This document shows, in pieces, positions 8,300 to 16,537 of a stretch of 64,000 nt of DNA. The notes under the pieces are model-generated. The model was not told where the DNA came from. It made no database searches and saw nothing but the letters and a program-made list of their open reading frames with translations. This DNA comes from Mycobacterium kansasii ATCC 12478 (lineage in GTDB: Bacteria; Actinomycetota; Actinomycetes; Mycobacteriales; Mycobacteriaceae): the NCBI RefSeq assembly GCF_000157895.3, contig NC_022663.1, positions 5,022,001-5,086,000 on the forward strand. The letters are read 5' to 3'. Position numbers and translations under genes: made by a program. Numbering within the stretch: the stretch's first letter is position 1; every line of letters begins with the position of its first letter.

Positions 8300-9916
8300 A
8301 TGAGTTCACGGCCCTGGAACCTGGCCGACATCATCGAGCAGATGGCCGACTCGGTCGCCGACCGGCCCGCCGTCGTCACCGAGGACCGCGAGTACTCCTA
8401 CGGCGAAATCGACGAGCGCGCAACGCGGTTGGCCAACCACCTGGTGTCCGTGGGCATCCGACCCGGTGACCGTGTCGCGGTGCACGCGATGAACTGCATC
8501 GAGTGGGTGGACGCGTTCTACGGGGCGTTCAAGGCGCGCGCGGTCCCGATCAACGTCAATTACCGCTACCGGCAGAACGAGCTGATGCACATCTACGGAA
8601 ACTCCGGATCCGTGCTGGCGATCGTCGCGCCCGACTACGTCGATCTGGTCAACGAGATCCGGCCCGCACTGCCGCACATGGGCCAGTTGCTGGTGCTGGG
8701 CGAGGACTACGACGCGGCGTTGGACAGCGCGTCACCGCAGCGCCGCATCACCGGCCGCGGCGGCGACGACCTCTACATCCTGTACACCGGCGGCACCACC
8801 GGTCTGCCCAAGGGCGTGGTGTGGCGCCAGGAAGACCTGATCCGCGGCGCGCTGAACGCCCAGCGCTGGAATGCCCCGCTGGACAGCGTCGAGCAGCTCG
8901 GCGCGGAGGCGGCAGCCAACGAGTTCCCGGTGCGGGTGCTCACCGTCGGACCCCTGATGCATGGCGGCACCCAGTGGATCCTGGGCAACTGCCACGTCGC
9001 CGGCGGCACTTTCGTCGTGACCACCCAGCGCAGCTTCGACCCGGCCAAGACGCTCGACCTGGCATCCAGGGCCAAGGTCACCGCGATCGCCGTCCTCGGG
9101 GACGCCACCGCCCGCCCGCTTGCCGAAGCGCTGCTGGCCGAACCGGACCGGTGGGATCTGGGCAGCGTGCTGGCGGTGGCCAACGGGGCGGCGCCGTTGT
9201 CGGCGGGCGTGCGCGCGCAGCTGCGCGAGGCGCTGCCCAACCGCATCATCAGGGATACCCTGGGCGCTTCGGAGTCCGGCGTCACGCTGAACCGCTTCGA
9301 CGACGGAAAGCCCAGGACCACGCCGATATTCGACGCGGACGCCGACGTCATGGTGGTCGACGAGCAGCTGCGGCCCTGCCCGGTCGGCCAGGTCGGCATG
9401 CTGGCGCGCGGCGGCGCCATTCCGCTGGGCTACTTCAACGACCCGGACAAGACGGCGGCCGCCTTCAAACACATAGACGGCAAACGCTGGGTCCTGCCCG
9501 GCGATCTCGCCCGCCGCGAGCCGGACGGCACCATCTCGCTGCTGGGCCGCGGCGCGGTCACCATCAACTCCGGCGGCGAGAAGATCCACCCCGAGGAGGT
9601 CGAGGGCGTGCTGCTGCAACACCCCGACGTGTTCGACGCCGGTGTGGTCGGCACCCCGCACGAACGGTGGGGCGAACAGGTCACCGCGCTGGTGCAGTTG
9701 CGCGCCGGTGCGACATTGAGCCTGGAGCAGCTGCAAGACCACAGCCGCAAGCTCATCGCCGGGTTCAAGGCGCCCAAGGTGCTGCTCATGGTCGACCAGG
9801 TGCCGCGCACCGTGCTCGGCAAGGTTGACTACCGCGCGCTGAAGTCGCTGGCGCTCGAACTCTTGGGCCGCGAGAAACCCGAGCCCGACCGCGGTCGGAC
9901 CAATCTCGGCGGATAG
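8300..9916 (+). CDS. Fatty-acyl-CoA/AMP ligase (FadD family)
   Basis: A 538-residue ANL-superfamily enzyme. The P-loop YILYTGGTTGLPKG spans about residues 159-172. Also present are the GDLARREPDG hinge region (A8), GGEKIHPEEVEG, and the C-terminal catalytic-lysine motif PRTVLGKVDYRAL. It activates a carboxylic acid as an acyl-adenylate and transfers it to CoA. The motif set is like the FadD17/FadD19 group used for steroid side chains or long-chain acids, but the substrate is not determined. A gap of 46 bp separates it from the downstream WS/DGAT gene, which has its own apparent promoter. Confidence 0.88.
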   Translation: MSSRPWNLADIIEQMADSVADRPAVVTEDREYSYGEIDERATRLANHLVSVGIRPGDRVAVHAMNCIEWVDAFYGAFKARAVPINVNYRYRQNELMHIYGNSGSVLAIVAPDYVDLVNEIRPALPHMGQLLVLGEDYDAALDSASPQRRITGRGGDDLYILYTGGTTGLPKGVVWRQEDLIRGALNAQRWNAPLDSVEQLGAEAAANEFPVRVLTVGPLMHGGTQWILGNCHVAGGTFVVTTQRSFDPAKTLDLASRAKVTAIAVLGDATARPLAEALLAEPDRWDLGSVLAVANGAAPLSAGVRAQLREALPNRIIRDTLGASESGVTLNRFDDGKPRTTPIFDADADVMVVDEQLRPCPVGQVGMLARGGAIPLGYFNDPDKTAAAFKHIDGKRWVLPGDLARREPDGTISLLGRGAVTINSGGEKIHPEEVEGVLLQHPDVFDAGVVGTPHERWGEQVTALVQLRAGATLSLEQLQDHSRKLIAGFKAPKVLLMVDQVPRTVLGKVDYRALKSLALELLGREKPEPDRGRTNLGG

Positions 9917-9950
9917 GGGTGTTTTCGAGGTTGCCTGGCCCGCGACGCTC

Positions 9951-9956
9951 TACGCT
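9951..9956 (+). promoter_or_regulatory. -10 box TACGCT, leaderless promoter
   Basis: TACGCT ends 6 nt upstream of the GTG start of the acyltransferase gene at 9963, with no Shine-Dalgarno sequence. It supports a promoter separate from that of fadD. Confidence 0.5.
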
Positions 9957-9962
9957 GTCGTC

Positions 9963-11345
9963 GTGAGGCGGTTGTCCGCTCTGGACGCGGCGTTCTGGTT
10001 CGCCGAGACCCATACCTGCCCAATGCACATCGGCGGTCTGGCGATCTGTGATCCCGCCGAGGCGCCCAGCTTCAGTTTCGATGTGGTCAAAGACCTCATG
10101 GCTGCCCGTCTTCCGGAGCTGCCGTTGCTGCGGTGCCGGGTCGCCGGCGCGCCCCTTGGCTTGGACCGTCCATGGTGGGTCGAGGACACCAAGCTCGACA
10201 TCGACTACCACATCCGGCGCGTTGCGGTGCCCTCGCCGGGCGGACGCCGCGAGCTGGAGGAGCTTGTCGGCCGCCTGATGTCCTATCCGCTGGAGCGCAG
10301 CAGACCCCTGTGGGAAATGTGGTTCATCGAGGGTCTCGAGGGCGGTCGTGCCGCGACCCTTACCAAAATCCATCACGCCCTCATCGACGGGGTGTCGGGC
10401 GCCGGCCTGAGTGAGATCATGCTGGACGTCACGCCGGAACCGCGGCCACCGGCCGTCGGGGTCCAGGAGTCGCCGGCGGCCGGCATGCCGCGTTTCGAGC
10501 GGCGCGCACTGGGCGCCATGTTCAACGTCACCGTCGCGACCCCCTACCGGTTGGCGCGGATCCTGCAGCAGACGCTGGTTCAGCAACTGGCCGTGCGGCG
10601 ACTGGCCAACAAGCCGCCGCATTTCTTCCAGGCGCCGACCACCCGGTTCAACGCCGACCTCACGCCCGAGCGGCGGGTCGCATTCACCCGGGTGCCGCTG
10701 CAGCGGGTCAGGGCCGTCAAGCAGGCCTGCGGTGTGAAGCTGAACGATGTTGTGATGGCGATGGTTTCGGGTGCCCTGCGCGGCTATCTCGAGGATCGTG
10801 GGGAGCTGCCGGAGCGGCCGTTGATCGCCCAGATCCCGGTCTCGACCCACCGCGATGACTCGCAGTCCGCCAACCAGATCGCGTCGATGACGATGAGTCT
10901 GGCCACCAACGTCGCCGATGTCGCGGAGCGGCTGAACACCATCTACCGAAATTCCCGGGGCGCCAAGGAGATGGCTAAGGCGCTTACGGCCCACCAGATC
11001 ATGGGCCTGACCGATACGACGCCGCCGGGCCTGCTGGCCCTGGCCGTCCGGGCCTACACCGCCAGCCATCTCGGCGGCCGCGTCGCCCCGATAAACCTCG
11101 TCGTCTCCAACGTCCCCGGGCCCGACTTCCCGATCTACCTGGCCGGTGCGGTGGTGGAAAGCCTGATACCGATCGGCCCCCTGACCATGGAGGTGGGCCT
11201 GAACGTCACCTGCTTCAGCTACCGCGGGTCCATCGATTTCGGTTTCGTCACCACCCCGGAGGTCGCCGACGATATCGACGAACTCGCCGACGCCATCGAG
11301 CCCGCGCTGACGCAACTGGAGGAAGCCGCCGGCCTCGTGGCCTGA
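9963..11345 (+). CDS. Wax ester synthase/diacylglycerol acyltransferase (WS/DGAT)
   Basis: A 460-residue protein matching the bacterial WS/DGAT family in length. The catalytic HHxxxDG motif is HHALIDG at residues 137-143. The ND motif (VKLNDVVMAM) and the C-terminal SNVPGP motif are also present. It esterifies acyl-CoA with diacylglycerol or fatty alcohol, forming triacylglycerol or wax ester stores, and acts at the membrane or lipid-droplet surface. The GTG start gives the family's N-terminus (LSALDAAFW). The neighbouring FadD could supply acyl-CoA. The cNMP-binding gene follows after 26 bp, suggesting co-transcription. Confidence 0.9.
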   Translation: MRRLSALDAAFWFAETHTCPMHIGGLAICDPAEAPSFSFDVVKDLMAARLPELPLLRCRVAGAPLGLDRPWWVEDTKLDIDYHIRRVAVPSPGGRRELEELVGRLMSYPLERSRPLWEMWFIEGLEGGRAATLTKIHHALIDGVSGAGLSEIMLDVTPEPRPPAVGVQESPAAGMPRFERRALGAMFNVTVATPYRLARILQQTLVQQLAVRRLANKPPHFFQAPTTRFNADLTPERRVAFTRVPLQRVRAVKQACGVKLNDVVMAMVSGALRGYLEDRGELPERPLIAQIPVSTHRDDSQSANQIASMTMSLATNVADVAERLNTIYRNSRGAKEMAKALTAHQIMGLTDTTPPGLLALAVRAYTASHLGGRVAPINLVVSNVPGPDFPIYLAGAVVESLIPIGPLTMEVGLNVTCFSYRGSIDFGFVTTPEVADDIDELADAIEPALTQLEEAAGLVA

Positions 11346-11371
11346 ATCGGCAACTACGAAAGGAATTTACA

Positions 11372-11836
11372 GTGCAGACGCTCGAACGCGTGCTGGCCGG
11401 GCACCGGTTCTTCAGCGGGATGGATCCTCGCCACCTGCAGTTGGCTGTCGGGTGCGCGGCGAATGTGCGCTTCAATGCCGGCGAGTTGATCTGCCGTGAA
11501 GGTGAGCAGGCTGATCAGTTCTATCTCATTCGGGCCGGAAAGATCGCGCTCGAAACCTCTTCTCCCGGCCACGGCAGCCTGGTCGTGCAGACGCTCGGCG
11601 ACGGCGACATCCTCGGATGGTCGTGGTTGGTGCCGCCCTACCACTGGCGCTTCGATGCGCGCGCGGCCGAAATGACGCGGGCGATCGGTTTCGACGGCAA
11701 GTGCCTGCGCCAGAAATGCGAAGAGGATCACGAACTCGGGTACGAGCTGCAAAAGCGTGTCATTGCCGTGCTCGGACAGTATCTCGACGCGACCAGGTTC
11801 CGGCTCTTGGACATCTATCGCGACGCCATCGAATGA
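11372..11836 (+). CDS. Stand-alone cyclic-nucleotide-binding domain protein
   Basis: A 154-residue protein that is almost entirely a CRP/FNR-type cNMP-binding beta-roll (FNAGELICREGEQADQFYLI, LGDGDILGWSWL, then WRFDARA in the phosphate-cassette position) plus C-terminal helices. There is no winged helix and no enzymatic domain, so it may act through a partner or by sequestering ligand. The cassette reads GWSWLVPPYHWRFDARA rather than the canonical GELAL...PRAATV, so cAMP binding is not guaranteed. GTG start with aaagga upstream, 26 bp after the WS/DGAT gene. The cyclase at 4703 is a plausible ligand source. Confidence 0.78.
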   Translation: MQTLERVLAGHRFFSGMDPRHLQLAVGCAANVRFNAGELICREGEQADQFYLIRAGKIALETSSPGHGSLVVQTLGDGDILGWSWLVPPYHWRFDARAAEMTRAIGFDGKCLRQKCEEDHELGYELQKRVIAVLGQYLDATRFRLLDIYRDAIE

Positions 11837-11937
11837 GGCCATTGCGACGACGCCGAAGGCTCGCCAGAACTCGCAGCGGAGCTTGGCATCCGCACAGCTC
11901 AGCGCTGGGACCACAGTGGTTCATCGAGACTGCAGCC

Positions 11938-11985
11938 ACCGCGACCGCGCTCGGCGAGTCGTGAACGTGTCCGCAGTGTCGCGGT
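11938..11985. repeat. Inverted repeat in the convergent gap
   Basis: Arms ACCGCGAC (11938-11945) and GTCGCGGT (11978-11985) match perfectly. They lie between the convergent cNMP-protein and nitroreductase genes. The loop is 32 nt and there is no U-tract, so a terminator role is weakly supported. Confidence 0.3.
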
Positions 11986-12013
11986 CAGCGCGACGCCCTC
12001 ACCAAGTCGCGGC

Positions 12014-12679
12014 TTAGCCGTGGAATGCCGGGCCGCCGAAGCGCTCCCGGGTGACGAACTCCGCAACCGGCCGGCGGCGCAGCTTCGTCAGCTGGCGGGT
12101 GGGCCTGCCGAGCGGCACGATCGCGGCGACCGCGTGATTGCCCGGAATGTCCAGCAATGCACGAACCTGCTCCTCCCCGGCGATCGCCATGGTGGTGATG
12201 GTGCCGCCGTAGCCCTCGTTTCGAGCGGCCAGCAGGATGTTCCACACCAACGGATACACCGACGCGCCGGCGGCGATGCCGACCCGGTCCAGGTCCCGAT
12301 CCAGCGCCGCGACCACCTCCAGGTCAACGGAAACCACCAGTACCACAGGCGCTTTCGTAACCGAAGCAACGAATGCGTCCGGAACTTCGGTGCTGTCGAC
12401 AACCTCCTGCGGCACACTGCTGGGATGAATTGAATTCCAAGGATTTTCACCGGCCGTCAACTGCGCGAGGTAGCGGCGGGCGGCCGGGATGCCCAGCTCG
12501 GCCAGGCGACGACGGACGTCGGCGTCGCGCACCACGGTGATGTGGGCGCCTTGCCGGTTGCCGCCGCTGGGGGCGAACCGGGCGTTGTCGAAGATGCGCG
12601 ACAACACCTCGTCGGGCAGCGGGTCGTCGGTGAACTGGCGCGCCGCGAACGTCGTGCGCATGACGTCGTACAGCTCCAT
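12014..12679 (-). CDS. Nitroreductase family protein (FMN-dependent)
   Basis: A 221-residue protein with the nitroreductase N-terminus MELYDVMRTTFAARQFTDDP, the FAPSGGNRQG flavin-binding segment and a C-terminal RRPVAEFV region. It is expected to be a dimeric FMN enzyme using NAD(P)H on an unknown acceptor. The start at 12679 begins the conserved helix; 48 further upstream codons are open but overlap the Hsp70-like gene. It lies 8 bp after that gene on the same strand, so the two are very probably co-transcribed. Confidence 0.85.
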   Translation of the reverse strand: MELYDVMRTTFAARQFTDDPLPDEVLSRIFDNARFAPSGGNRQGAHITVVRDADVRRRLAELGIPAARRYLAQLTAGENPWNSIHPSSVPQEVVDSTEVPDAFVASVTKAPVVLVVSVDLEVVAALDRDLDRVGIAAGASVYPLVWNILLAARNEGYGGTITTMAIAGEEQVRALLDIPGNHAVAAIVPLGRPTRQLTKLRRRPVAEFVTRERFGGPAFHG

Positions 12680-12687
12680 GGCCGTGC

Positions 12688-14214
12688 TCAGCTCGCAGCG
12701 GGTGCGCGTCGTTCCAGCCGGAAGGTGCGCTTGAAGCCGGTGGGCTGCGTCGTCAGGGTCACTTCCACCGCGCCGCCGGGGGCGACGACGTAGCGCTCCT
12801 CGACATCGGGACCGTCGTTGCACCGGCCGACGGGCTGCCGCCCAAGGTCGTGGCGGTCATGCAGGGCAGGGTCGAAGGGGAAGTAGACGGGATCGTAGGG
12901 GGTCACGTCCCCGTCGGGACGGCCGTCGACCAGGCGGCTGCACTCCACGAACCGGAAATGTCCGATGTTGTGGGCCGCCCGATAGGTTCGCCTGATGATC
13001 AGCGGCGAATGCCCGTCGGCGGGAAGCGCGGCGTCCTTGAGCACGATCGGGTCGAATACCACGCCGGCGCCGGCCTGCGCCTCGCGGAAAACTCCGAAAT
13101 GCCGCGAAAAGTGTTCGGACAACTGGAAATTCGCTTTCGTGTCGAGAAATACCGCCAGCCCGATAGCGGTTGCGGCAAACGGGTGCGGCGAGCGTTTGAC
13201 GCGTTTCTCCCCGAAGGCGGTGCGCAGCATCCGCACGATGAGCGGAAAGCCGCCGGCCCCGCCCACCAGGTAGATGCCTGCTACCTCGGACCAGGCGACG
13301 CCGCTTCCGGCTGCCGCCGGGTCGCGCAGCACCCGCGAGAGCACGTCGATGGTCTTGTCCACGAGCGGCGCGCAGGCCGAGTACACATCGTCGATGCCGC
13401 AAGCGAACGGTGGCCGGTCGGTCCCGTCGACCACCGTCAGGTCCACCAGGAAGCGGCGGGTCTGCGCCCCGATGGCCTCCTTGCGGGCGGCGCATTCCTC
13501 CCGCAGCGGGTCGGATGCCGCGGCGACCGGCGGCAGCTTGGCCCCGGACACGACGAGCTTCACTATCGCCTCGTCGAAATCGTCGCCACCCAGACGCTGG
13601 ATGCCCTCGCTGACGACGACCTCGTTGACCTGGCCCGTCATTTTCAGCAGCGAGGCGTCGAAGGTGCCGCCGCCGAGGTCGTAGATCAGGACGTATTCGC
13701 GTTTGGCGGTGATGGTGGAGCGGTACCGGTGGGCATACTCGAGACTGGCCGCAGACGGTTCGTTCAGCATTGCGACGACGTGAAAGCCCGCCGCGAGAAA
13801 GGCGTCCAGCGTCATAAAGCGTTGGGCGCTGGACGCATTGGCCGGCACACTGATCGCGGCCTCAATCGGCTCGCCCGGCCCGAGGCCGGCATTGGAGCGA
13901 TGCCGAAGATCGTCTTTGAACCGCGCCAGATAGCCGGTGAGCAACTCGGCCAGCGGGTAATCGCGGCCGGCCAGGTTCACCTCGGTGTGCGGTCCGGCGT
14001 CGTTGAGCAGACGTTTGAACGAGCGCAGTACCGACCATCCCGGCTCGCGGCGCACGGCGGCGGCGTCCAGCCCGAACCGGATCTCTCCGGCCGCGTTCGC
14101 CGCGATGAGTGATGGCCAAGCCTCTACCCCGTCGAACGAAACGACGGGATAGTTGCCTCTGTCGACGACCGCGGCGACGGTGTGGGTGGTGCCGAAGTCG
14201 ATACCGACTCTCAT
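12688..14214 (-). CDS. Hsp70/DnaK-like ATPase
   Basis: A 508-residue protein with an Hsp70-type actin-fold ATPase. It has phosphate loop 1 MRVGIDFGTTHT, the connect region AISVPANASSAQRF and NEPSAASLEYA, phosphate loop 2 DLGGGTFDASL, and the adenosine motif YLVGGAGGFPL. The C-terminal ~120 residues are shorter than the DnaK substrate domain and not recognisably the same, so this is an atypical member and not DnaK itself. The start at 14214 gives the exact Hsp70 N-terminus; the open frame upstream is ignored. First gene of a pair with the nitroreductase, divergent from the SpoIIAA-like gene across a 165-bp shared promoter region. Confidence 0.82.
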   Translation of the reverse strand: MRVGIDFGTTHTVAAVVDRGNYPVVSFDGVEAWPSLIAANAAGEIRFGLDAAAVRREPGWSVLRSFKRLLNDAGPHTEVNLAGRDYPLAELLTGYLARFKDDLRHRSNAGLGPGEPIEAAISVPANASSAQRFMTLDAFLAAGFHVVAMLNEPSAASLEYAHRYRSTITAKREYVLIYDLGGGTFDASLLKMTGQVNEVVVSEGIQRLGGDDFDEAIVKLVVSGAKLPPVAAASDPLREECAARKEAIGAQTRRFLVDLTVVDGTDRPPFACGIDDVYSACAPLVDKTIDVLSRVLRDPAAAGSGVAWSEVAGIYLVGGAGGFPLIVRMLRTAFGEKRVKRSPHPFAATAIGLAVFLDTKANFQLSEHFSRHFGVFREAQAGAGVVFDPIVLKDAALPADGHSPLIIRRTYRAAHNIGHFRFVECSRLVDGRPDGDVTPYDPVYFPFDPALHDRHDLGRQPVGRCNDGPDVEERYVVAPGGAVEVTLTTQPTGFKRTFRLERRAPAAS

Positions 14215-14290
14215 CGCACCCAATTTTAGGCCTGATACCAGGCAGTCCGGCACTACCCGCGTTGTCCGGCGTGCCGTCGGGTCGGGTGAT

Positions 14291-14307
14291 TCGGTGACTT
14301 TGGCCTC
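14291..14307. promoter_or_regulatory. Possible DosR-like box in the divergent promoter
   Basis: TCGGTGACTTTGGCCTC resembles the DosR/DevR box (core GGGACTTTNGNCCC) with a G-to-T and a C-to-T difference. It lies between the Hsp70/nitroreductase pair and the SpoIIAA-like gene. Nitroreductases are common DosR targets in M. tuberculosis. Eye-match only. Confidence 0.3.
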
Positions 14308-14379
14308 TACGCCAAGCGCGCCCGGCGAGGAGACGATGGCCGCAGCGCAATTGCATCGGGTGGACAAACGCGAGGAGGC

Positions 14380-14763
14380 ATGGTGATCGAGCGCCTGGAG
14401 GGCTTCCCCGACAACGTTGCCGCGTTCGCGTTCCACGGGCACGTTACGAAGTCCGATTACGACGCCATACTCATACCCGATTTCGAAGACAGACTCGCCC
14501 GCCACAAGAAGGTGCGGATCTATTGTGAAATACCGCCTGATTTCCAGAAATTCGATCCCGGTGCGGTCTGGGAGGATTCGAAGTTCGGTTTCGGCCACTT
14601 CTTCGACTGGGAACGCGCCGCCTTGGTCACCGACGTGGAATGGATGGCGCATGTGGCGAAATTCAGCCAGTTCTTCGGCTTTCTGTGGCCCGGCGAGTAC
14701 CGCGCATTCTCGAACGCCGGTGTCGACGAAGCGCGCAAGTGGATCGCCGAACCGCACGAGTGA
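14380..14763 (+). CDS. SpoIIAA-like/STAS-type protein (DUF3478)
   Basis: A 127-residue soluble protein. The sequence (AAFAFHGHVTKSDYDAILIPDFEDRL, KVRIYCEI, VTDVEWMAHVAKF, WPGEYRAFSNAGVDEARKWI) fits the SpoIIAA-like family, which has a STAS-related fold and no known enzymatic activity. A GTG three bases inside (14383) is better spaced from the gaggagg ribosome site and may be the true start. Its stop codon overlaps the GTG of the next gene, suggesting translational coupling. Confidence 0.75.
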   Translation: MVIERLEGFPDNVAAFAFHGHVTKSDYDAILIPDFEDRLARHKKVRIYCEIPPDFQKFDPGAVWEDSKFGFGHFFDWERAALVTDVEWMAHVAKFSQFFGFLWPGEYRAFSNAGVDEARKWIAEPHE

Positions 14764-15295
14764 CTGCGATAGTGCGCGCGGCCGACAACGCATCCGGTCG
14801 CGGGCTTGCGTCCTGGCGGCTCTGCCCGCGGCCGCAGTGCTTGCCGCAACGCCGCCCGCGAACGCGGACAACAAGCGGCTCAACGACGGTGTCGTCGCGA
14901 ATGTCTACACCGTGCAGCACAACGCCGGCTGCACCAACGATGTGCGGATCAACCTGCAGCTGCAACTCGCGGCGCAATGGCACACCGTCGACGTGCTCAA
15001 CAACCGCGCCCTCGACGGTGACCTCGGCTCCGACGGCTCGACCGTGCAGGACCGCGCGATCGCCGCGGGCTATCGCGGCAGCGTCGCCGAGACGGTGGCT
15101 ATCAACCCGGCCCTGGCGATCAGCGGCATCGAGGTGATCAACCAGTGGTATTACAACCCCGCCTACCTGGCGATCATGCAGAACTGCGCCTATACGCAGA
15201 TGGGCGTGTGGTCGGAGAACAGCCTGGACCGCAGCGTGGTGGTCGCCGTATACGGCGCGCCGGCCGAGCATTCCTCGCCACGGGGCTCAGCCTGA
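14760..15295 (+). pseudogene. Secreted protein gene interrupted by a one-base frameshift in the signal peptide
   Basis: The GTG at 14760 overlaps the previous stop (GTGA) and begins a plausible N-terminus (MTAIVRAADNASGR), but this frame then runs into nonsense. From about 14800 the frame one base back encodes a good signal peptide (ACVLAALPAAAVLAA, cleavage near NADN) and a mature domain of about 140 residues with two cysteines (AGCTND and QNCAYT), ending at 15295. No usable start codon precedes the signal peptide in that frame. One extra G in the GGG run at 14802-14804 would restore a 178-residue protein. Either a consensus error or a real mutation. Function of the exported domain unknown. 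Confidence 0.7.
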
Positions 15296-15615
15296 CACTG
15301 TCCGGGGTGATGTGCACCGGCGCACCCGCTGCACACGCCGACGCGGTGGCCTACCTGGTCAATGTGACGGTGCGGCCGGGCTACAACTTTCCCGACGCCG
15401 CGACCGCGCTCGCATATGGGAATGGCATCTGTGAGAAGGTGCGGGCCGGCGAGCGCTACCCACAGATCATCACCGAGGTCAAAAGCGACTTCGACACCTC
15501 CGACGAGTACCAGGCGTCCTATCTGATCAGCCAGGCGGTCGGCGAACTGTGCCCGGCCCAGATCTGGCAATTGCGGCAATCGGCCGGCGGATACGTTCCA
15601 CCGGCAGGTTCGTGA
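15208..15615 (+). CDS. Secreted DUF732 protein
   Basis: An exported small protein of about 135 residues. A twin-Arg/basic N-region and hydrophobic core (AFLATGLSLTLSG) end in AHADA. The mature part has the DUF732 pattern: GNGICEKV, spaced acidic/aromatic residues, and LISQAVGELCP, with two cysteines that probably pair. DUF732 proteins are numerous in mycobacteria and of unknown role. The start is unresolved: the GTG at 15208 is the last standard start before the signal peptide, but it overlaps the preceding gene by 88 bp, and an upstream ATG at 15145 is also in frame. A further indel here cannot be excluded. Confidence 0.65.
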   Translation: MVGEQPGPQRGGRRIRRAGRAFLATGLSLTLSGVMCTGAPAAHADAVAYLVNVTVRPGYNFPDAATALAYGNGICEKVRAGERYPQIITEVKSDFDTSDEYQASYLISQAVGELCPAQIWQLRQSAGGYVPPAGS

Positions 15616-15769
15616 GGATGTCCGGTACTCAAGCTGCAGAGGACCTTCGTCTAGACACTTCTGACAAACGGCTCTTCCTCGAAGTACGAGGTTGCGACAA
15701 TAGTCCCTGCAAGAACTCGGCAACACACTCGAGCGCACTAGCGTGCAACAGGAAAGGGAAGCCGCGCTG
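15616..15769 (+). promoter_or_regulatory. mce operon upstream region with a short inverted repeat
   Basis: The 154 bp before yrbEA hold the inverted repeat CCTCG-aagta-CGAGG (15677-15691). A purine-rich ribosome site (ggaaaggga) lies 10 nt before the ATG at 15770. The repeat is a candidate operator; no adjacent regulator gene of the operon is visible. Confidence 0.35.
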
Positions 15770-16537
15770 ATGGTTTCATCCGACACCGTCATCAAGCCGC
15801 TGCGTTCCGTCGGGGAATTCTTCGCCATGTCGCTGGACACCTTGGTGGCGATGTTCAAATGGCCTTTCCCGTGGCGGGAGTTTCTGCTGCAAAGCTGGTT
15901 CGTGGCACGGGTTTCCATCATTCCGACGCTGTTGCTGGCAATTCCGTTCACCGTGCTGGTGGTGTTCACCCTCAACATCCTGTTGGTGGAGTTCGGCGCC
16001 GCCGACTTCTCCGGCACCGGCGCAGCCACCGCCTCGGTCACCCAGATCGGGCCGATCGTGACGGTGCTCGTCGTCGCCGGCACCGGAGCCACCGCGATGT
16101 GCGCCGACTTGGGCGCCCGGACCATTCACGACGAACTGGACGCATTGCGGGTGATGGGCGTCGACCCGATTCGCCGGCTGGCGGCGCCCCGCGTGCTGGC
16201 CGCCACCGTCGTCGCGGTGTCGTTGGTGTCGCTGGTGACCCTGGTCGGCCTCGCCGGCTCGTTCGCGTTCTCGGTGTTCGTCCAGCACGTCACACCGGGT
16301 GCTTTCGCGGCGGGTCTGACCCTGATCACCCACCTTCCCGAGCTGATCCTGGGTCTGGTCAAGGGCGCGCTGTTCGGCATGGCCGCCGCCCTGATCGCCT
16401 GCTACAAAGGCATTTCCGTGGGCGGCGGCCCGCAGGGTGTCGGCAATGCCGTCAACGAGACGGTGGTCTACTCCTTCATCGCGTTGTTCGTGATCAACAT
16501 CGTCGCGACGGCCGTCTTCTACGTAGGCCCGCAATGA
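15770..16537 (+). CDS. yrbEA: YrbEA-type MlaE-family permease of the mce operon
   Basis: A 255-residue permease with about five hydrophobic segments and the family loop GARTIHDELDALRVMGVDPIRRL, which contacts the ATPase in Mla/Mce transporters. The ATG at 15770 is chosen for its ribosome site; a GTG at 15743 is in frame but lacks one. With YrbEB it should form the inner-membrane channel of a lipid importer driven by the MceG ATPase, which is encoded elsewhere. The stop overlaps the next start (ATGA). Confidence 0.92.
   Translation: MVSSDTVIKPLRSVGEFFAMSLDTLVAMFKWPFPWREFLLQSWFVARVSIIPTLLLAIPFTVLVVFTLNILLVEFGAADFSGTGAATASVTQIGPIVTVLVVAGTGATAMCADLGARTIHDELDALRVMGVDPIRRLAAPRVLAATVVAVSLVSLVTLVGLAGSFAFSVFVQHVTPGAFAAGLTLITHLPELILGLVKGALFGMAAALIACYKGISVGGGPQGVGNAVNETVVYSFIALFVINIVATAVFYVGPQ

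Noticed and set aside
11918..11935. GGGACC-aca-GTGGTT as a DosR-type site
   Set aside because: It lies between two convergent gene ends, where a promoter is not expected.
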